A stretch of DNA of 64,000 nucleotides from Pseudomonadota bacterium (GCA_023400405.1 JAEXFD010000057.1:93976-157975); one strand, 5' to 3'; positions 26,162 through 37,160 are shown, counted from the first letter of the stretch. Notes: generated from the letters alone by a model not told the origin. Made by a program: numbers and translations.

Positions 26162-27321
26162 ACAACAGCATCGCATTCCCGAAGGGCGACGATCTCCAGG
26201 TCCAGGCGAGCAGCTTCGTCACCGTCTCCGCCCAGTGGATCCAGGATCACTGGTTCAACATCCTGATCGCGGCGGGGGCCGGCGTCGCCGTCTTCTTCCT
26301 GCTCCACCTCGTCCGGGCGTGGAGCCTCAGGCTGTGCCGGCGCGGCCAGGGCGTCGCGAACTGGTATTCGATCATCGGCCGCGCGCTCGGCAAGACCGGC
26401 AATTTCTTCATCGTGATGACTGCGATCCGGCTGGTCAGCGGCTATTCCGGCGCGCCGCAGATGGTCGAGACGACGATACATTTCCTCTTCACCATCGCCT
26501 CGGTGTTCCAGGCCGCGATCTGGGTGCGGGAGATCATCTTCGGCATGGTCGAGCATCGCACCGCCGGCGCCGAAGTCGGCACCGGGCTCACCAGCGCGAT
26601 GGGAATCATCCGCCTGCTCGTCACCATCACCCTGTTCGCGATCGCGCTGGTGATGGTGCTGTCGAACCTCGGGGTGAACGTCACCGGCCTCGTCGCCGGC
26701 CTCGGCGTCGGCGGCATCGCGATCGGCCTCGCCGCCCAGGGCATTTTCGGCGACCTGATCGCGGCGCTGTCGATCATCTTCGATCGGCCCTTCCGCGTCG
26801 GCGAGACGATCAAATACGATAGCACGACGGGGACGATCGAAGGCATCGGACTCAAATCGACTCGGGTCCGCTCGGTCGATGGCGAGTTGCGCATCATCTC
26901 GAACCGGCAGCTGCTCGACAAGGAGATCCAGAATCTCAGCGACCGCGTCCATGTCCGCTTCGCCTGGATGCTCGGCGTCGCCTATGAGACGCCGCCGGAA
27001 AAGCTCGATCGCATCCCGGCGATGCTCAAGGAGATCGCCGAGGCCAACGGCGCCAGCGCGCCGCGCGCCGGCTTCGCCAATTTCTCGGCGAGCACGCTCG
27101 ATTTCGAGCTGATCGTCGATGTCGAGGGCGACTGGAGCATCGGCCACCCGACGCGCGACCGCATCGCCACTGCGATCCTGCGCCGCTTCGCCGAGGAAAA
27201 GATCGCGCTCGCCTATCCCACTCAGACGACGTTCACCGCGGCGCCCGACGGCACGCTGATCTACCCCTATCCCGAGGTGCAGCCGGTCATGCGCGTCGAC
27301 AAGGGCAAGGACGAGGCCTGA
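26158..27321 (+). CDS. Small-conductance mechanosensitive channel, MscS family
   Basis: The 387-residue inner-membrane channel releases solutes on hypo-osmotic shock. There are four hydrophobic N-terminal helices (about 35-55, 78-100, 108-128 and 150-175). They are followed by the pore-lining TM3 with Gly/Ala packing (GLGVGGIAIGLAAQ, about 181-194) and then IFGDLIAALSII and a cytoplasmic beta domain starting FRVGETIKY. It is coupled to topoisomerase IB by a 4-base overlap. A hairpin-rich repeat follows at 27354. Confidence 0.93.
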   Translation: MNNSIAFPKGDDLQVQASSFVTVSAQWIQDHWFNILIAAGAGVAVFFLLHLVRAWSLRLCRRGQGVANWYSIIGRALGKTGNFFIVMTAIRLVSGYSGAPQMVETTIHFLFTIASVFQAAIWVREIIFGMVEHRTAGAEVGTGLTSAMGIIRLLVTITLFAIALVMVLSNLGVNVTGLVAGLGVGGIAIGLAAQGIFGDLIAALSIIFDRPFRVGETIKYDSTTGTIEGIGLKSTRVRSVDGELRIISNRQLLDKEIQNLSDRVHVRFAWMLGVAYETPPEKLDRIPAMLKEIAEANGASAPRAGFANFSASTLDFELIVDVEGDWSIGHPTRDRIATAILRRFAEEKIALAYPTQTTFTAAPDGTLIYPYPEVQPVMRVDKGKDEA

Positions 27322-27353
27322 GGGGCCCGCCCCTTCCGCCTTTCCTTCTAATC

Positions 27354-27454
27354 CCCCTCCCGCTTTCGCGGGAGGGGCTTAGGGGAGGGCTCTTCTTCTA
27401 ACCCCCCGAAAGCAAAGTCCCCTCCCCCGGCCCCTCCCGCAAAAGCGAGAGGGG
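27354..27454. repeat. Paired GC hairpins, dispersed repeat family C
   Basis: CCCCTCCCGC-TTTC-GCGGGAGGGG (27354-27377) and CCCCTCCCGC-AAAA-GCGAGAGGGG (27431-27454) bracket about 50 bases. A single copy of the same hairpin is at 52490-52511. The element lies between convergent genes and may act as a bidirectional terminator. Confidence 0.75.
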
Positions 27455-27481
27455 AGCGAAGAAGGATGGGGAGATGCCCGA

Positions 27482-28435
27482 TCAAATCACATCCTGCTCC
27501 TCGCGCCGGCCCACCAGCCGTTTGAAGAAGCTCCACACCGCCGCGCCGCCCGCCGCGATGCCGAGCAGGATCACCTTGCCGAACTTGAGGATGATCGCGA
27601 GCAGCCCGACCTTCTTGACCACCGCCAGGCCGACACCGCCCGCGACCAGCCCGGCCAGGCCATATTCCGCCGCCTTGTCGGTCGAGGAATTGAAGTCGGT
27701 ATAGCCGGCCCCCGGCTCGAAGCTCGCCGCCTTGCCGAAATCCGCCGCCGCGGCGCGCACGTCGGGCAGCGCCGACATCGCCGAGACCATGTTGAGGCTC
27801 AGCACCCCGGTCCGACCGAGCAGTCGCACATCATAATTCAGTCCGTGATCGGCATTGCCTTCCTCGGCTAGCTCGCGCGCCCAGATCAGCGAATGGCTCG
27901 CCTTGTCGTACGAAGGCGGCTGCGCCCAGCCGACCAGCGTGATCGCCGGAAAGCCCTGCGCCTTGCGCTGCTCGTTGTCGGCGGCGTCGCCCGCCTTCAT
28001 GTCGGCGAGCACCTTGTCGTAATCCTGGGTGTCGGCGTCCTTGTCGGAGACATGGCCGCTGTCCTGATAGGTGATCACCGCGCCCCACAGATTGTCGAAG
28101 GCGTTGGCGTTCTTCTCCATCACCATGCCGAGCACATTCGACACCGAATCGGGCGGGTTGCGCCAGACGTCGGTCAGAACGCGCTTGGCGTCCTCGGCAG
28201 GCAGGAAATAATAGCGCTCGCCGAGATGGAGCACGGCCTTGGCGGCAGGCACCTTCACGTCGCCATTTTGGGGATGGAGGCTTGCCAGGAACTGCTCGGC
28301 CTTGGGCGACAATTTGGCCGGCTTGGCGCTTTCCGCCGCGCCTCCCTTCCCGTCCGCCTTGTCCGCCGCGCCGCTCGGGGCGGCCAGCATCGCCATTGCC
28401 AGCGCGATCGCGCCGGTTCCCATCCGTATCCGCAT
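27482..28435 (-). CDS. DUF2167 domain membrane protein
   Basis: This 317-residue exported protein has a signal peptide (MRIRMGTGAIALAMAMLAAP, cleavage near SGAA) and a large periplasmic domain. The domain has DUF2167-like segments LGERYYFLPAEDAKRVL, AVITYQDSGHVSDKD and YDKASHSLIWA. Two C-terminal hydrophobic helices (about 265-300) precede a basic end. The function of the family is unknown, and such proteins are common in envelope-stress contexts. The ATG at 28435 follows GAGGGG; the open frame continues upstream without a good start. Confidence 0.85.
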   Translation of the reverse strand: MRIRMGTGAIALAMAMLAAPSGAADKADGKGGAAESAKPAKLSPKAEQFLASLHPQNGDVKVPAAKAVLHLGERYYFLPAEDAKRVLTDVWRNPPDSVSNVLGMVMEKNANAFDNLWGAVITYQDSGHVSDKDADTQDYDKVLADMKAGDAADNEQRKAQGFPAITLVGWAQPPSYDKASHSLIWARELAEEGNADHGLNYDVRLLGRTGVLSLNMVSAMSALPDVRAAAADFGKAASFEPGAGYTDFNSSTDKAAEYGLAGLVAGGVGLAVVKKVGLLAIILKFGKVILLGIAAGGAAVWSFFKRLVGRREEQDVI

Positions 28436-28728
28436 GATTTCCCCTCTGTTTGCCGAGTCGGCCCCGGCACAATTGGCCTGCATGCAGGCAGCTTCGTCAA
28501 GCGGGCACGCCGCCTCGCTTCCGATTCGCCGCCGCAGCACCGCCGAACTCGAAGGGATTAGAAGATCGGGTTCGGGCCTTTGCCCGCCATTCTGCTGAAT
28601 TCCGCTTGGCAGCGACGTTACGTCGGCCAGCTTTTTCAAATTCTCGGTCGGGTGAGGCTTGCAGGAGGCCGGTCGGGTTCACTAGATGGCTTCGGCGATG
28701 CAGCAAAATCGCGCGAGAGGATAGCCGG

Positions 28729-29184
28729 ATGACCACGATCACGGTGCAGCAGATGGCCGAGAGCATCGGCACCGAGCGCGTCTCCGATTGGGTCGAAGTC
28801 ACCCAGGCGATGATCGACACCTTCGCCGAGGCCACGGGCGATCACCAGTTCATCCATGTCGATCCCGTCCGCGCCGCGCAGACGCCGTTCGGCGGCACGA
28901 TCGCGCACGGCTTCCTGTCGCTCTCGCTGATGCCGATGCTCGCCCAGCGCGCCGGCGCCCCGGCGATCGAGGGCGTGAAGATGGGCGTGAACTATGGCGG
29001 CAACAAAGTCCGCTTCGTCACGCCTGTCCGCTCCGGCAAACGCGTGCGCGGGCGGTTCACGCTGGTCAAATTCGCCGAGCGCCACCCCGGCGTCTGGGAA
29101 CAGGTGCAGAATTACGTCCTCGAGATCGAGGGCGAGGAAAAGCCCGCGCTGATCGCCGAATGGATCGCGCTGGTTTATGTTTGA
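28729..29184 (+). CDS. MaoC-family (R)-specific enoyl-CoA hydratase/dehydratase
   Basis: The 151-residue hot-dog-fold protein hydrates enoyl-CoA. The hydratase-2 motif is present: FAEATGDHQFIHVD (Asp and His catalytic, about 31-44) and FGGTIAHGFLSLSL. The gene precedes a thiolase on the same strand, separated by a family D palindromic repeat, so both may serve fatty-acid degradation or feed (R)-3-hydroxyacyl-CoA to PHA, which the window's depolymerase at 33 kb would suit. A GAGAGG site precedes the ATG. Confidence 0.92.
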   Translation: MTTITVQQMAESIGTERVSDWVEVTQAMIDTFAEATGDHQFIHVDPVRAAQTPFGGTIAHGFLSLSLMPMLAQRAGAPAIEGVKMGVNYGGNKVRFVTPVRSGKRVRGRFTLVKFAERHPGVWEQVQNYVLEIEGEEKPALIAEWIALVYV

Positions 29185-29194
29185 GGCTTAACAC

Positions 29195-29296
29195 GCCCCT
29201 CCCCTCCAGGGGAGGGGATGGGGGTGGGGCTGGGTCTCACAGAGACCGGCGCTCGACACTCCCCCACCCCAAACCCCTCCCCTGAAGGGGAGGGGC
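29195..29296. repeat. Dispersed palindromic repeat, family D, intergenic copy
   Basis: The left arm GCCCCTCCCCTCCAGGGGAG-GGG followed by GGGGGTGGGG, a small central palindrome GGTCTC-ACA-GAGACC, and the right arm CCCCACCCCAAACCCCTCCC-CTGAAGGGGAGGGGC form a nested hairpin structure. A close relative lies in frame inside gcvT at 53465-53568. This copy ends 19 bases ahead of the thiolase ATG. Confidence 0.85.
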
Positions 29297-29315
29297 TTTA
29301 GAGAAGGAAGAAACC

Positions 29316-30491
29316 ATGCGTTCCGCAGTCATCGTCTCCACCGCCCGCACGGGCATCGGCCGCGCCTATCGCGGCGCATTCAATGCCCTGCCCGCCGCCA
29401 CGCTCGGCAGCCATTCGATCAAGGCCGCGGTCGAGCGCGCCGGCATCGATCCGGCCGAAGTGCAGGACGTCGTCTTCGGCGCCGCGCTCCAGCAGGGCAG
29501 CACCGCAGGCAACATCGCCCGCCTCGCTTTGCTCCGCGCCGGCCTGCCGGTCTCCGTCGCCGGCATGTCGGTCGATCGCCAGTGCGCCTCGGGCCTGATG
29601 GCGATCGCCACCGCGGCGAAGGAGATCATGGTCGATAATATGGACATCGCGATCGGCGGCGGCCTCGAATCGATCAGCCTGGTCCAGACCCCGGCGATGC
29701 GCGTCGAGCCCGACAAGGAACTGCTCGCGATGCACAACGACATCTACATGCCGATGCTGCAGACCGCCGAAGTGGTGGCGAGCCGCTATGGCATCTCGCG
29801 CGAGCGCTGCGACGCCTATGCCCTGCAGTCGCAGCAGCGCACCGCCGCCGCCCAGGCCGCGGGCAAGTTCGACGACGAGATCGTCCCGGTCACCGCGACG
29901 ATGAACGTCGTCAACAAGGAGACCAAGGAAGTCTCGCAGAAGGAAATCACCCTCGCCAAGGACGAGGGCAACCGCGCCGACACCACGCTGGAGGGCCTGC
30001 AGTCGCTCAATCCGGTGCTGCCGAACGGTACCGTCACCGCGGGCAACGCCTCGCAGCTTTCCGACGGCAGCTCCGCCTCGGTGCTGATGGAAGAGAAGCT
30101 CGCCGAGCAGCGCGGCCTCACCCCGCTCGGCCGCTATGTCGGCATGGCCGTCGCCGGCACCAAGCCCGACGAGATGGGCATCGGCCCGGTCTATGCGATC
30201 CCTAAACTGCTCGAGCGCTTCAACCTCAAGATGGACGATATCGGCCTGTGGGAGCTCAATGAGGCGTTCGCGGTGCAGGTGCTCTATTGCCAGGACAAGC
30301 TCGGCATCCCCAACGAGCTGCTCAACGTCAATGGCGGCGCGATCTCGATCGGCCACCCCTATGGCATGTCGGGCGCCCGCATGACCGGCCACGCCCTGAT
30401 CGAAGGCAAGCGCCGCGGCGCGAAGCACGTCGTCGTCACGATGTGCATCGGCGGCGGCATGGGCGCGGCGGGCCTGTTCGAGGTGCTGTGA
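29316..30491 (+). CDS. Acetyl-CoA C-acyltransferase (thiolase)
   Basis: The 391-residue thiolase makes or cleaves 3-ketoacyl-CoA. The nucleophile Cys is in VDRQCASGLMA (about residue 88), and NEAFAVQ, GGAISIGHPYGMSGAR (His about 349) and CIGGGMGAAG (second Cys about 380) complete the active site. Length and motifs favour a degradative FadA-type or broad-specificity enzyme over PhaA, but this is not certain. The ATG at 29316 follows GAGAAGGAAG. It is downstream of the MaoC gene. Confidence 0.93.
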   Translation: MRSAVIVSTARTGIGRAYRGAFNALPAATLGSHSIKAAVERAGIDPAEVQDVVFGAALQQGSTAGNIARLALLRAGLPVSVAGMSVDRQCASGLMAIATAAKEIMVDNMDIAIGGGLESISLVQTPAMRVEPDKELLAMHNDIYMPMLQTAEVVASRYGISRERCDAYALQSQQRTAAAQAAGKFDDEIVPVTATMNVVNKETKEVSQKEITLAKDEGNRADTTLEGLQSLNPVLPNGTVTAGNASQLSDGSSASVLMEEKLAEQRGLTPLGRYVGMAVAGTKPDEMGIGPVYAIPKLLERFNLKMDDIGLWELNEAFAVQVLYCQDKLGIPNELLNVNGGAISIGHPYGMSGARMTGHALIEGKRRGAKHVVVTMCIGGGMGAAGLFEVL

Positions 30492-30534
30492 CCGGGATTG
30501 ACGCGAGGGTGGGCCATGGCTCACCCTCGCATCC

Positions 30535-31032
30535 ATGGGATATACTTCTCAATCGACCAGCTCGCTCCTACGTGTCGGCTGGTCGGTATGGCTACGCACC
30601 TTCGACTTTCGCGGCCGCTCGACGCGGACGGAGGCACTATCCTTCGTCCTCTTCAACCTGTTGGTATCGTTGGCGCTGTTTTTCTTGCCCGACGGTGGCG
30701 AATTCGGCTCGCAAAGGGGCAACCCTGTATTCGTCGCGGCGCTCAGCACCGCGGTTCATTTCTTCTTTCTGCCGCCGCTATTCGCTCTGCTCGCGCGACG
30801 ATTGCACGACATCGGGCTGCCAGGTTGGCCAGCCGTTCCGCTAGTCGTAACGGTGACGGCGCTCAGCTTCTGGTCCAGCCTCTATTTTAGGACGGGCTTC
30901 CTGATCGCCCCACTGCCCGGATGGGCCAGCGGACTGTACGCTGCCGGAATCCTTCTCTTCTACGCAGCGTTCCTTTGGCCACCCCAACAGAGCGCGAACC
31001 GCTTCGGCGCCGATCCGCGTCTGGAACTCTAA
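30535..31032 (+). CDS. DUF805 family membrane protein
   Basis: This 165-residue inner-membrane protein has four hydrophobic helices. The family signature is visible as FDFRGRSTRTEALSFVLF (about 22-39) and LFALLARRLHDIGLPGW (about 80-96). The function of DUF805 proteins is not known. The start at 30535 has no clear ribosome-binding site, and codon use is a little less GC-rich than in neighbours, hinting at a less constrained or acquired gene. Confidence 0.8.
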   Translation: MGYTSQSTSSLLRVGWSVWLRTFDFRGRSTRTEALSFVLFNLLVSLALFFLPDGGEFGSQRGNPVFVAALSTAVHFFFLPPLFALLARRLHDIGLPGWPAVPLVVTVTALSFWSSLYFRTGFLIAPLPGWASGLYAAGILLFYAAFLWPPQQSANRFGADPRLEL

Positions 31033-31140
31033 AACCCACCGAAATACCTGAAATCACTATGCGTTATTGCTTCGCTAACCACTGTTAGCGATACCAGTCT
31101 CCGGACCTTCGCAACGGAGGCCGAAGCAGGAGGGATGGCC

Positions 31141-32088
31141 ATGGCGGAGAGCTTGGCGCTGGTGGCCGATATCGGCCGCCATTCGGTGCGGTTCGGGCTG
31201 ACCGGCGGCGAGGGCGGGCTGGCGCCGCGCGACGTGCGCCGCTTTTCGATCAGCGAGCACCCCACCTTCACCAGCGCACTCGTCACTTACCTTGGCGATC
31301 TCGGGCTCGAGGACGCGCGGCTGCCCAGCGTGCTCGCCGTCGCCGGTGCCGCCCGCGGCGACCTGATCAACCTCACCGGCAGCCGCTGGTACATCTCGCT
31401 CTCCGGCGTCGAGGCGGTGCTGCGCGTGCCGCCGCGCGCGCTCAACGAATGCGCCGCCAATGCGCTGGCGCTCACCCTGCTGCCGCCCTCGGCCTTCACG
31501 TCGTTGCACGGCCCGCCGCCGCGCCCGCCCGAGCCCGGAGGCAATTACGTCGTGATCGGCACCGGCACCGGTCTCGGCGTCGCCGCGCTGATCACGGCCG
31601 GCGACAGGCTCTTTCCCATCCAGAGCGAAGCCGGCCACATCGCCCTCGCGGCCGAAACGCCCGAAGCGCAGCGCTTCGCCGAGTTCTGCCGCCGCACCGG
31701 CCACGCCCTCGATGTCGAGACGCTGATCAGCGCTCCCGGCCTGTGCCTCGCCTACGAAGCGCTTTCGGGCAAGCGCATCGCGTCGCCGGAGGAGGTCACC
31801 CGCAACGCCGCGCGCGATCCTGCCGCTGCGGCGGCCGTCCGCCTGTTCGTCGATCAGCTCGCCGCCTTTGCCGGGGATCTCGCGCTCGCCTTTGGCGCCT
31901 GGGACGGCATCTATTTCACCGGCGCGATCAGCCGCGCGCTTCACCCCCAGCTCGCCGACCCGGCCTTCCGCCGCCGCCTCGAAGCCAAGGCCGCCTTCCG
32001 CCGCCAGCTCGCCGAAGTGCCGGTCACGCTGGTCAACCGCAACGACCTCGAACTGCTCGGCGCCGCCGCCGCGCTCGGGAACGCCTGA
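31141..32088 (+). CDS. Glucokinase homologue (Glk family) with altered active-site motifs
   Basis: This 315-residue protein aligns with bacterial Glk: ADIG near residue 9, a conserved GTGTGLGVAAL in the ATP site and a SEAGHIALA segment for EGGH. However, the phosphate-1 motif ADIGGTNAR reads ADIGRHSVR, and the catalytic Asp of NDF reads NEC (Asn102-Glu103). Glucose phosphorylation is thus uncertain, and another sugar or a non-catalytic role is possible. The ATG at 31141 is preferred over 31135 because the GGAGGG site is then correctly spaced. Confidence 0.75.
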   Translation: MAESLALVADIGRHSVRFGLTGGEGGLAPRDVRRFSISEHPTFTSALVTYLGDLGLEDARLPSVLAVAGAARGDLINLTGSRWYISLSGVEAVLRVPPRALNECAANALALTLLPPSAFTSLHGPPPRPPEPGGNYVVIGTGTGLGVAALITAGDRLFPIQSEAGHIALAAETPEAQRFAEFCRRTGHALDVETLISAPGLCLAYEALSGKRIASPEEVTRNAARDPAAAAAVRLFVDQLAAFAGDLALAFGAWDGIYFTGAISRALHPQLADPAFRRRLEAKAAFRRQLAEVPVTLVNRNDLELLGAAAALGNA

Positions 32089-32133
32089 GCCCGCCCGCCG
32101 TTCTCCCGATGACTGCAATCCGGGAGAGAATTC

Positions 32134-32628
32134 ATGGCCGACACCGCCGAACTCAAGAAGCATCTGTGGAAGAAGATGGCGGACAGCCCCTTCCTGATGA
32201 TCGGGCTGATGGACAGCCGCGAGCACCACATCCCGCTCACCGCCCAGCTCGACGAGGACCAGGTCGACACGCTGTTCTTCTTCGTCGGCAAGGACAATCG
32301 CCTGATCGGCGGCGGCGCGGCGATGGCGCACTTCATTTCCAAGGGGCATGATTATTTCGCCTGCCTCGACGGCACGCTCAGCATCGACAACGACTTCGCG
32401 ATGATCGACAAGCTGTGGAACAAGCAGGTCGAGGCCTGGTTTCCCGGCGGCAAGGACGATCCCAATCTCGCCCTACTCCGCTTCGACATCGCCAGCGCCG
32501 AGCTGTGGGAGACCGACATGTCGGTGAGCGGCCGGCTCAAGATGCTGTTCGGCGGCAAGATCGCCGGCCCCGTCCATGGCGACGAGGAAGGCAGCCACGC
32601 CAAGGTGAGCACCACCGCGGAGAGCTGA
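32134..32628 (+). CDS. Pyridoxamine 5'-phosphate oxidase family protein (general stress type)
   Basis: The 164-residue split-barrel protein binds FMN or a related flavin in this family. It contains KMADSPFLMIGLMD, an LFFFVGKDNRLIGGG segment and ELWETDMSVSGRLKMLFGG near the C-terminus, as in the YdaG/general-stress group. A GGGAGAG site precedes the ATG. It lies between the glucokinase homologue and a DUF1232 gene on the same strand, so may be co-transcribed. Confidence 0.88.
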   Translation: MADTAELKKHLWKKMADSPFLMIGLMDSREHHIPLTAQLDEDQVDTLFFFVGKDNRLIGGGAAMAHFISKGHDYFACLDGTLSIDNDFAMIDKLWNKQVEAWFPGGKDDPNLALLRFDIASAELWETDMSVSGRLKMLFGGKIAGPVHGDEEGSHAKVSTTAES

Positions 32629-32670
32629 TCGCGATTGACCTGGGGGCGCGGGCAAGCGAAGCCTGCGCCC

Positions 32671-33042
32671 ATGGGTCCGTCGCTCGCACATCGCATCCGC
32701 ACCGAGGCGCACGCCGTGTGGCTGGCGGTGCGCGATCCGCGCACGCCGATCGCGGCCAAGCTGGTCGGCCTGTTCGTCGCCGCCTATGCGCTTTCGCCGA
32801 TCGACCTGATCCCGGACTTCATCCCCGTGCTCGGGCTGGTCGATGACGTGATCCTGATCCCGCTCGGCGTCTGGCTATTCGAGCGGATGGTCCCTCCGCC
32901 GCTGTTCGCCGAACACCGCGCCCGCGCCGAGGTCGAGGCGCAACGCCCGGTGAGCTGGGGCGGCGTGCTGATCGTCGTTGCCATCTGGGCAGCGCTTGCC
33001 TGGCTGGTGTGGAGCCTGATCGCGACCAGCGAATATAACTGA
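32671..33042 (+). CDS. DUF1232 (YkvA-like) membrane protein
   Basis: This 123-residue protein has the hallmark AYALSPIDLIPDFIPVLG (about 35-52) followed by VDDVILIPLG, and a second hydrophobic helix near the C-terminus (about 97-116). The family function is unknown. The ATG at 32671 was chosen because the family starts shortly before the conserved region; a start at 32635 would add 12 residues. It is convergent with the PHA depolymerase gene. Confidence 0.88.
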   Translation: MGPSLAHRIRTEAHAVWLAVRDPRTPIAAKLVGLFVAAYALSPIDLIPDFIPVLGLVDDVILIPLGVWLFERMVPPPLFAEHRARAEVEAQRPVSWGGVLIVVAIWAALAWLVWSLIATSEYN

Positions 33043-33058
33043 AGCCTGGGCGGGGGCG

Positions 33059-34291
33059 TCAGCCCCCGTGCGCCGCGATCCATTGCTCGACCACCGGCGC
33101 GATTCGGTTGCGCCATTTCGATCCGTTGAAGATGCCGTAATGGCCGACATCGGCGGCCAGATGGTAGTGCTTCATCGCCTCGGGCAGCGCCGTCGCGATG
33201 GTCAGCGCCGCCTTGGTCTGGCCGATCCCCGAGATATCGTCCTTCTCGCCTTCGATCGCGAGCAGCGCGACGTCCTGGATCGCCGCCGGATCGACCTTGC
33301 GCCCGCGATGCGTCATTTCGCCCTTGGGCAGCGCATGCGCCTGGAACACCGTGTCGATCGTCTGCAGGTAGAATTCGGCGGTCATGTCGCAGACCGAGCG
33401 ATATTCCTCGTAGAATTTCATCGTCGCATCGGCGCTCTCGCCGTCCCCCTGGACGAGATGCTTGAACATCTCCCAATGCGAGATCATGTGATTGCCGAGG
33501 TTCATCGTCATGAAGCCGGCGAGCTGGAGGAAGCCCGGATAGACCTTCCGTCCCGCGCCCGGATAGGTCATCGGGATCGTGGCGATCACATTCTGCTCGA
33601 ACCAGGCATGCGGCCGCTCGGTCGCCAGCGTGTTGACCGCCGTCGGCGCCTCTCGCGTGTCGATCGGCCCGCCCATCATGGTGAGCGTGCGCGGCCGATT
33701 GGGATGGCCGTCCGCACTCATCACCGCCGCGGCGGCATAGGCGGGCACCGACGGCTGGCACACCGCCAGCATATGCGGACGCGGATCCCCCTCGGCGCCG
33801 ATATGGGCGAGGAAGGCGATCAGGTAATCGATATAGTCGTCGAGGTCGAAGCGCCCTTCGGCGAGCGGCACCAGCTTCGCGTCGCGCCAGTCGGTGATGT
33901 ACACGTCCGCCACCGGCAGCATCCGCTCGACCGTGCCGCGCAGCAGCGTGGCGTAGTGGCCCGACATCGGCGCGACGATCAGCAGCTTCGGCCCGCCCTC
34001 GATGCCCGTGCGCACGAAGCGCTTGAGCTGGCCGAACGGCTTGCGCAGCACCACTTCCTCATGAACATCGACCTGCTTGCCGTCGACGATCGTATGATCC
34101 AGCGCGAAATCAGGCTTGCCGCGCGGTGCCGAGGCATGCGCGAACACTTCGAGCGCGGAGGCCATCACCGGTCCGCCGCCGAAATAGGCGAAGGGATTGG
34201 CCGGATTGTTGAGCAGCCCCGCGGAGAAATTGGCAAGCGCGCTGGCCCCGGCGAGGAGCGAGCGCTGGATTTCATATGCGTCGTAGAGCAT
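33059..34291 (-). CDS. phaZ: Intracellular polyhydroxyalkanoate depolymerase
   Basis: The 410-residue PhaZ-type enzyme releases 3-hydroxybutyrate from native PHA granules. The N-terminus MLYDAYEIQRSLL and the catalytic-Cys segment AVCQPSVPAYAA (Cys178) match the Cupriavidus PhaZ1 group, which uses Cys in the lipase-box position. His in the C-terminal VGHYGIFNGSKWR completes the triad. There is no signal peptide, as expected for an intracellular enzyme. The ATG at 34291 gives the standard start. The MaoC and thiolase genes nearby fit PHA/fatty-acid turnover. Confidence 0.92.
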   Translation of the reverse strand: MLYDAYEIQRSLLAGASALANFSAGLLNNPANPFAYFGGGPVMASALEVFAHASAPRGKPDFALDHTIVDGKQVDVHEEVVLRKPFGQLKRFVRTGIEGGPKLLIVAPMSGHYATLLRGTVERMLPVADVYITDWRDAKLVPLAEGRFDLDDYIDYLIAFLAHIGAEGDPRPHMLAVCQPSVPAYAAAAVMSADGHPNRPRTLTMMGGPIDTREAPTAVNTLATERPHAWFEQNVIATIPMTYPGAGRKVYPGFLQLAGFMTMNLGNHMISHWEMFKHLVQGDGESADATMKFYEEYRSVCDMTAEFYLQTIDTVFQAHALPKGEMTHRGRKVDPAAIQDVALLAIEGEKDDISGIGQTKAALTIATALPEAMKHYHLAADVGHYGIFNGSKWRNRIAPVVEQWIAAHGG

Positions 34292-34547
34292 TGCGTCCCT
34301 TCCACCGTCCGTCCCCGTCGCGGCGGCGGCTATGACCCCGTTATAGTCGCGTCTTGCTGCGGTGCAACGCCGGGGCATACCCTAAATGCGACCGGCGCAG
34401 CGCGGGTTCCATACCGGACTTCGGAAAGCTGGCGCCCGCGCGCGCTTGGGGCTCAACGACGCGGAGCGGGACCGCCTCTCCGACCGCGCGTCCATTCGCA
34501 TCAAAACCAAGTTCCCCTCTCCCCGCGAACGCGCTAGGTCGCGGCGC

Positions 34548-36323
<1,776 letters not shown>

Positions 36324-36341
36324 TCGCGGTCAGCCGGCGGG

Positions 36342-36995
36342 CTAATGCCACTTCGGCAAGGTCTGCGCCTCGAGCTTGCGCAATGCCGCGTCGAGCACGG
36401 CGACCTGCGCCTCGTCGTCTTCGGCAATGGCGAAGCGCAGCCGCGTGCAAAGCTCGGCGATGGCGTGCTGGGCATAGGCGATCGCATTGGTCTCGCGCGC
36501 GATGACGCTGCTGGCCGTTCGGGCGAGCGAAACCAATTCGGCCAGCGCTTCCGACTTCATGTCGTGCCGCGGCTTCTGATCGAGCAGGCAGAGGGTGCCC
36601 AGTGCGAACCCGTCGCCGGTCAGCAGGGGCGCGGCATAATAGGCGCGGACCCCCATTTCGAGCACGGCAGGCGCGAAGCTGAAGCGCGGCTCGTGCCACG
36701 CATCGGCAACGCACAAGGGCTCGAAGCCGGGAACCTGGATCGCGGCATCGCAAAAGCTGTCCGGACGGGTGAACTCACGCGGATCGAAGCCATAGGCAAC
36801 CGCGAGCCAAAGGCGAGAGCGATCGACGATCGACACGGCGGCGAAGGGAAATCCGGCCTCGGTCGCTGCGCGCTCGACGATCTGCGAGAGCTCGGCATTG
36901 CCCCTCATGCCCAGCACACCGCTCGTGAGCACGCGCGCCTGACGAGCCACTTCTGCGAGCCTGAGCTGTTCCAAGACCAAATCGCCCTCACTCAC
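36342..36995 (-). CDS. GAF-domain protein
   Basis: This 217-residue cytoplasmic protein is mostly one GAF domain (about 20-165). Typical elements are VERAATEAGFPFAAVSIVD, the FCDAAI segment and YYAAPLLTGDGFALGTLCLLD, followed by a helical C-terminus. No output domain is attached, so it probably senses a ligand or redox state and acts on a partner, or has fRMsr-like chemistry; the Cys pattern is not decisive. The GTG at 36995 is preferred because GGAGG is nine bases upstream; a TTG at 37011-37013 is an alternative. Confidence 0.85.
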   Translation of the reverse strand: MSEGDLVLEQLRLAEVARQARVLTSGVLGMRGNAELSQIVERAATEAGFPFAAVSIVDRSRLWLAVAYGFDPREFTRPDSFCDAAIQVPGFEPLCVADAWHEPRFSFAPAVLEMGVRAYYAAPLLTGDGFALGTLCLLDQKPRHDMKSEALAELVSLARTASSVIARETNAIAYAQHAIAELCTRLRFAIAEDDEAQVAVLDAALRKLEAQTLPKWH

Positions 36996-37160
36996 GTCGC
37001 GCGACCTCCGCAACGCGATGTCGCTTCATCCCGGCCGCGCTCGCGCGCAATGCTGTAGTTTTACGGGTGCGCCCCATACCGCATCTTCCAAAGCCGCTCG
37101 CGCTTTGCTTTAATCGCGCGCAAAGATGCCGCTGCCGACGCGGCTGCGAGGAGAGAGTGC

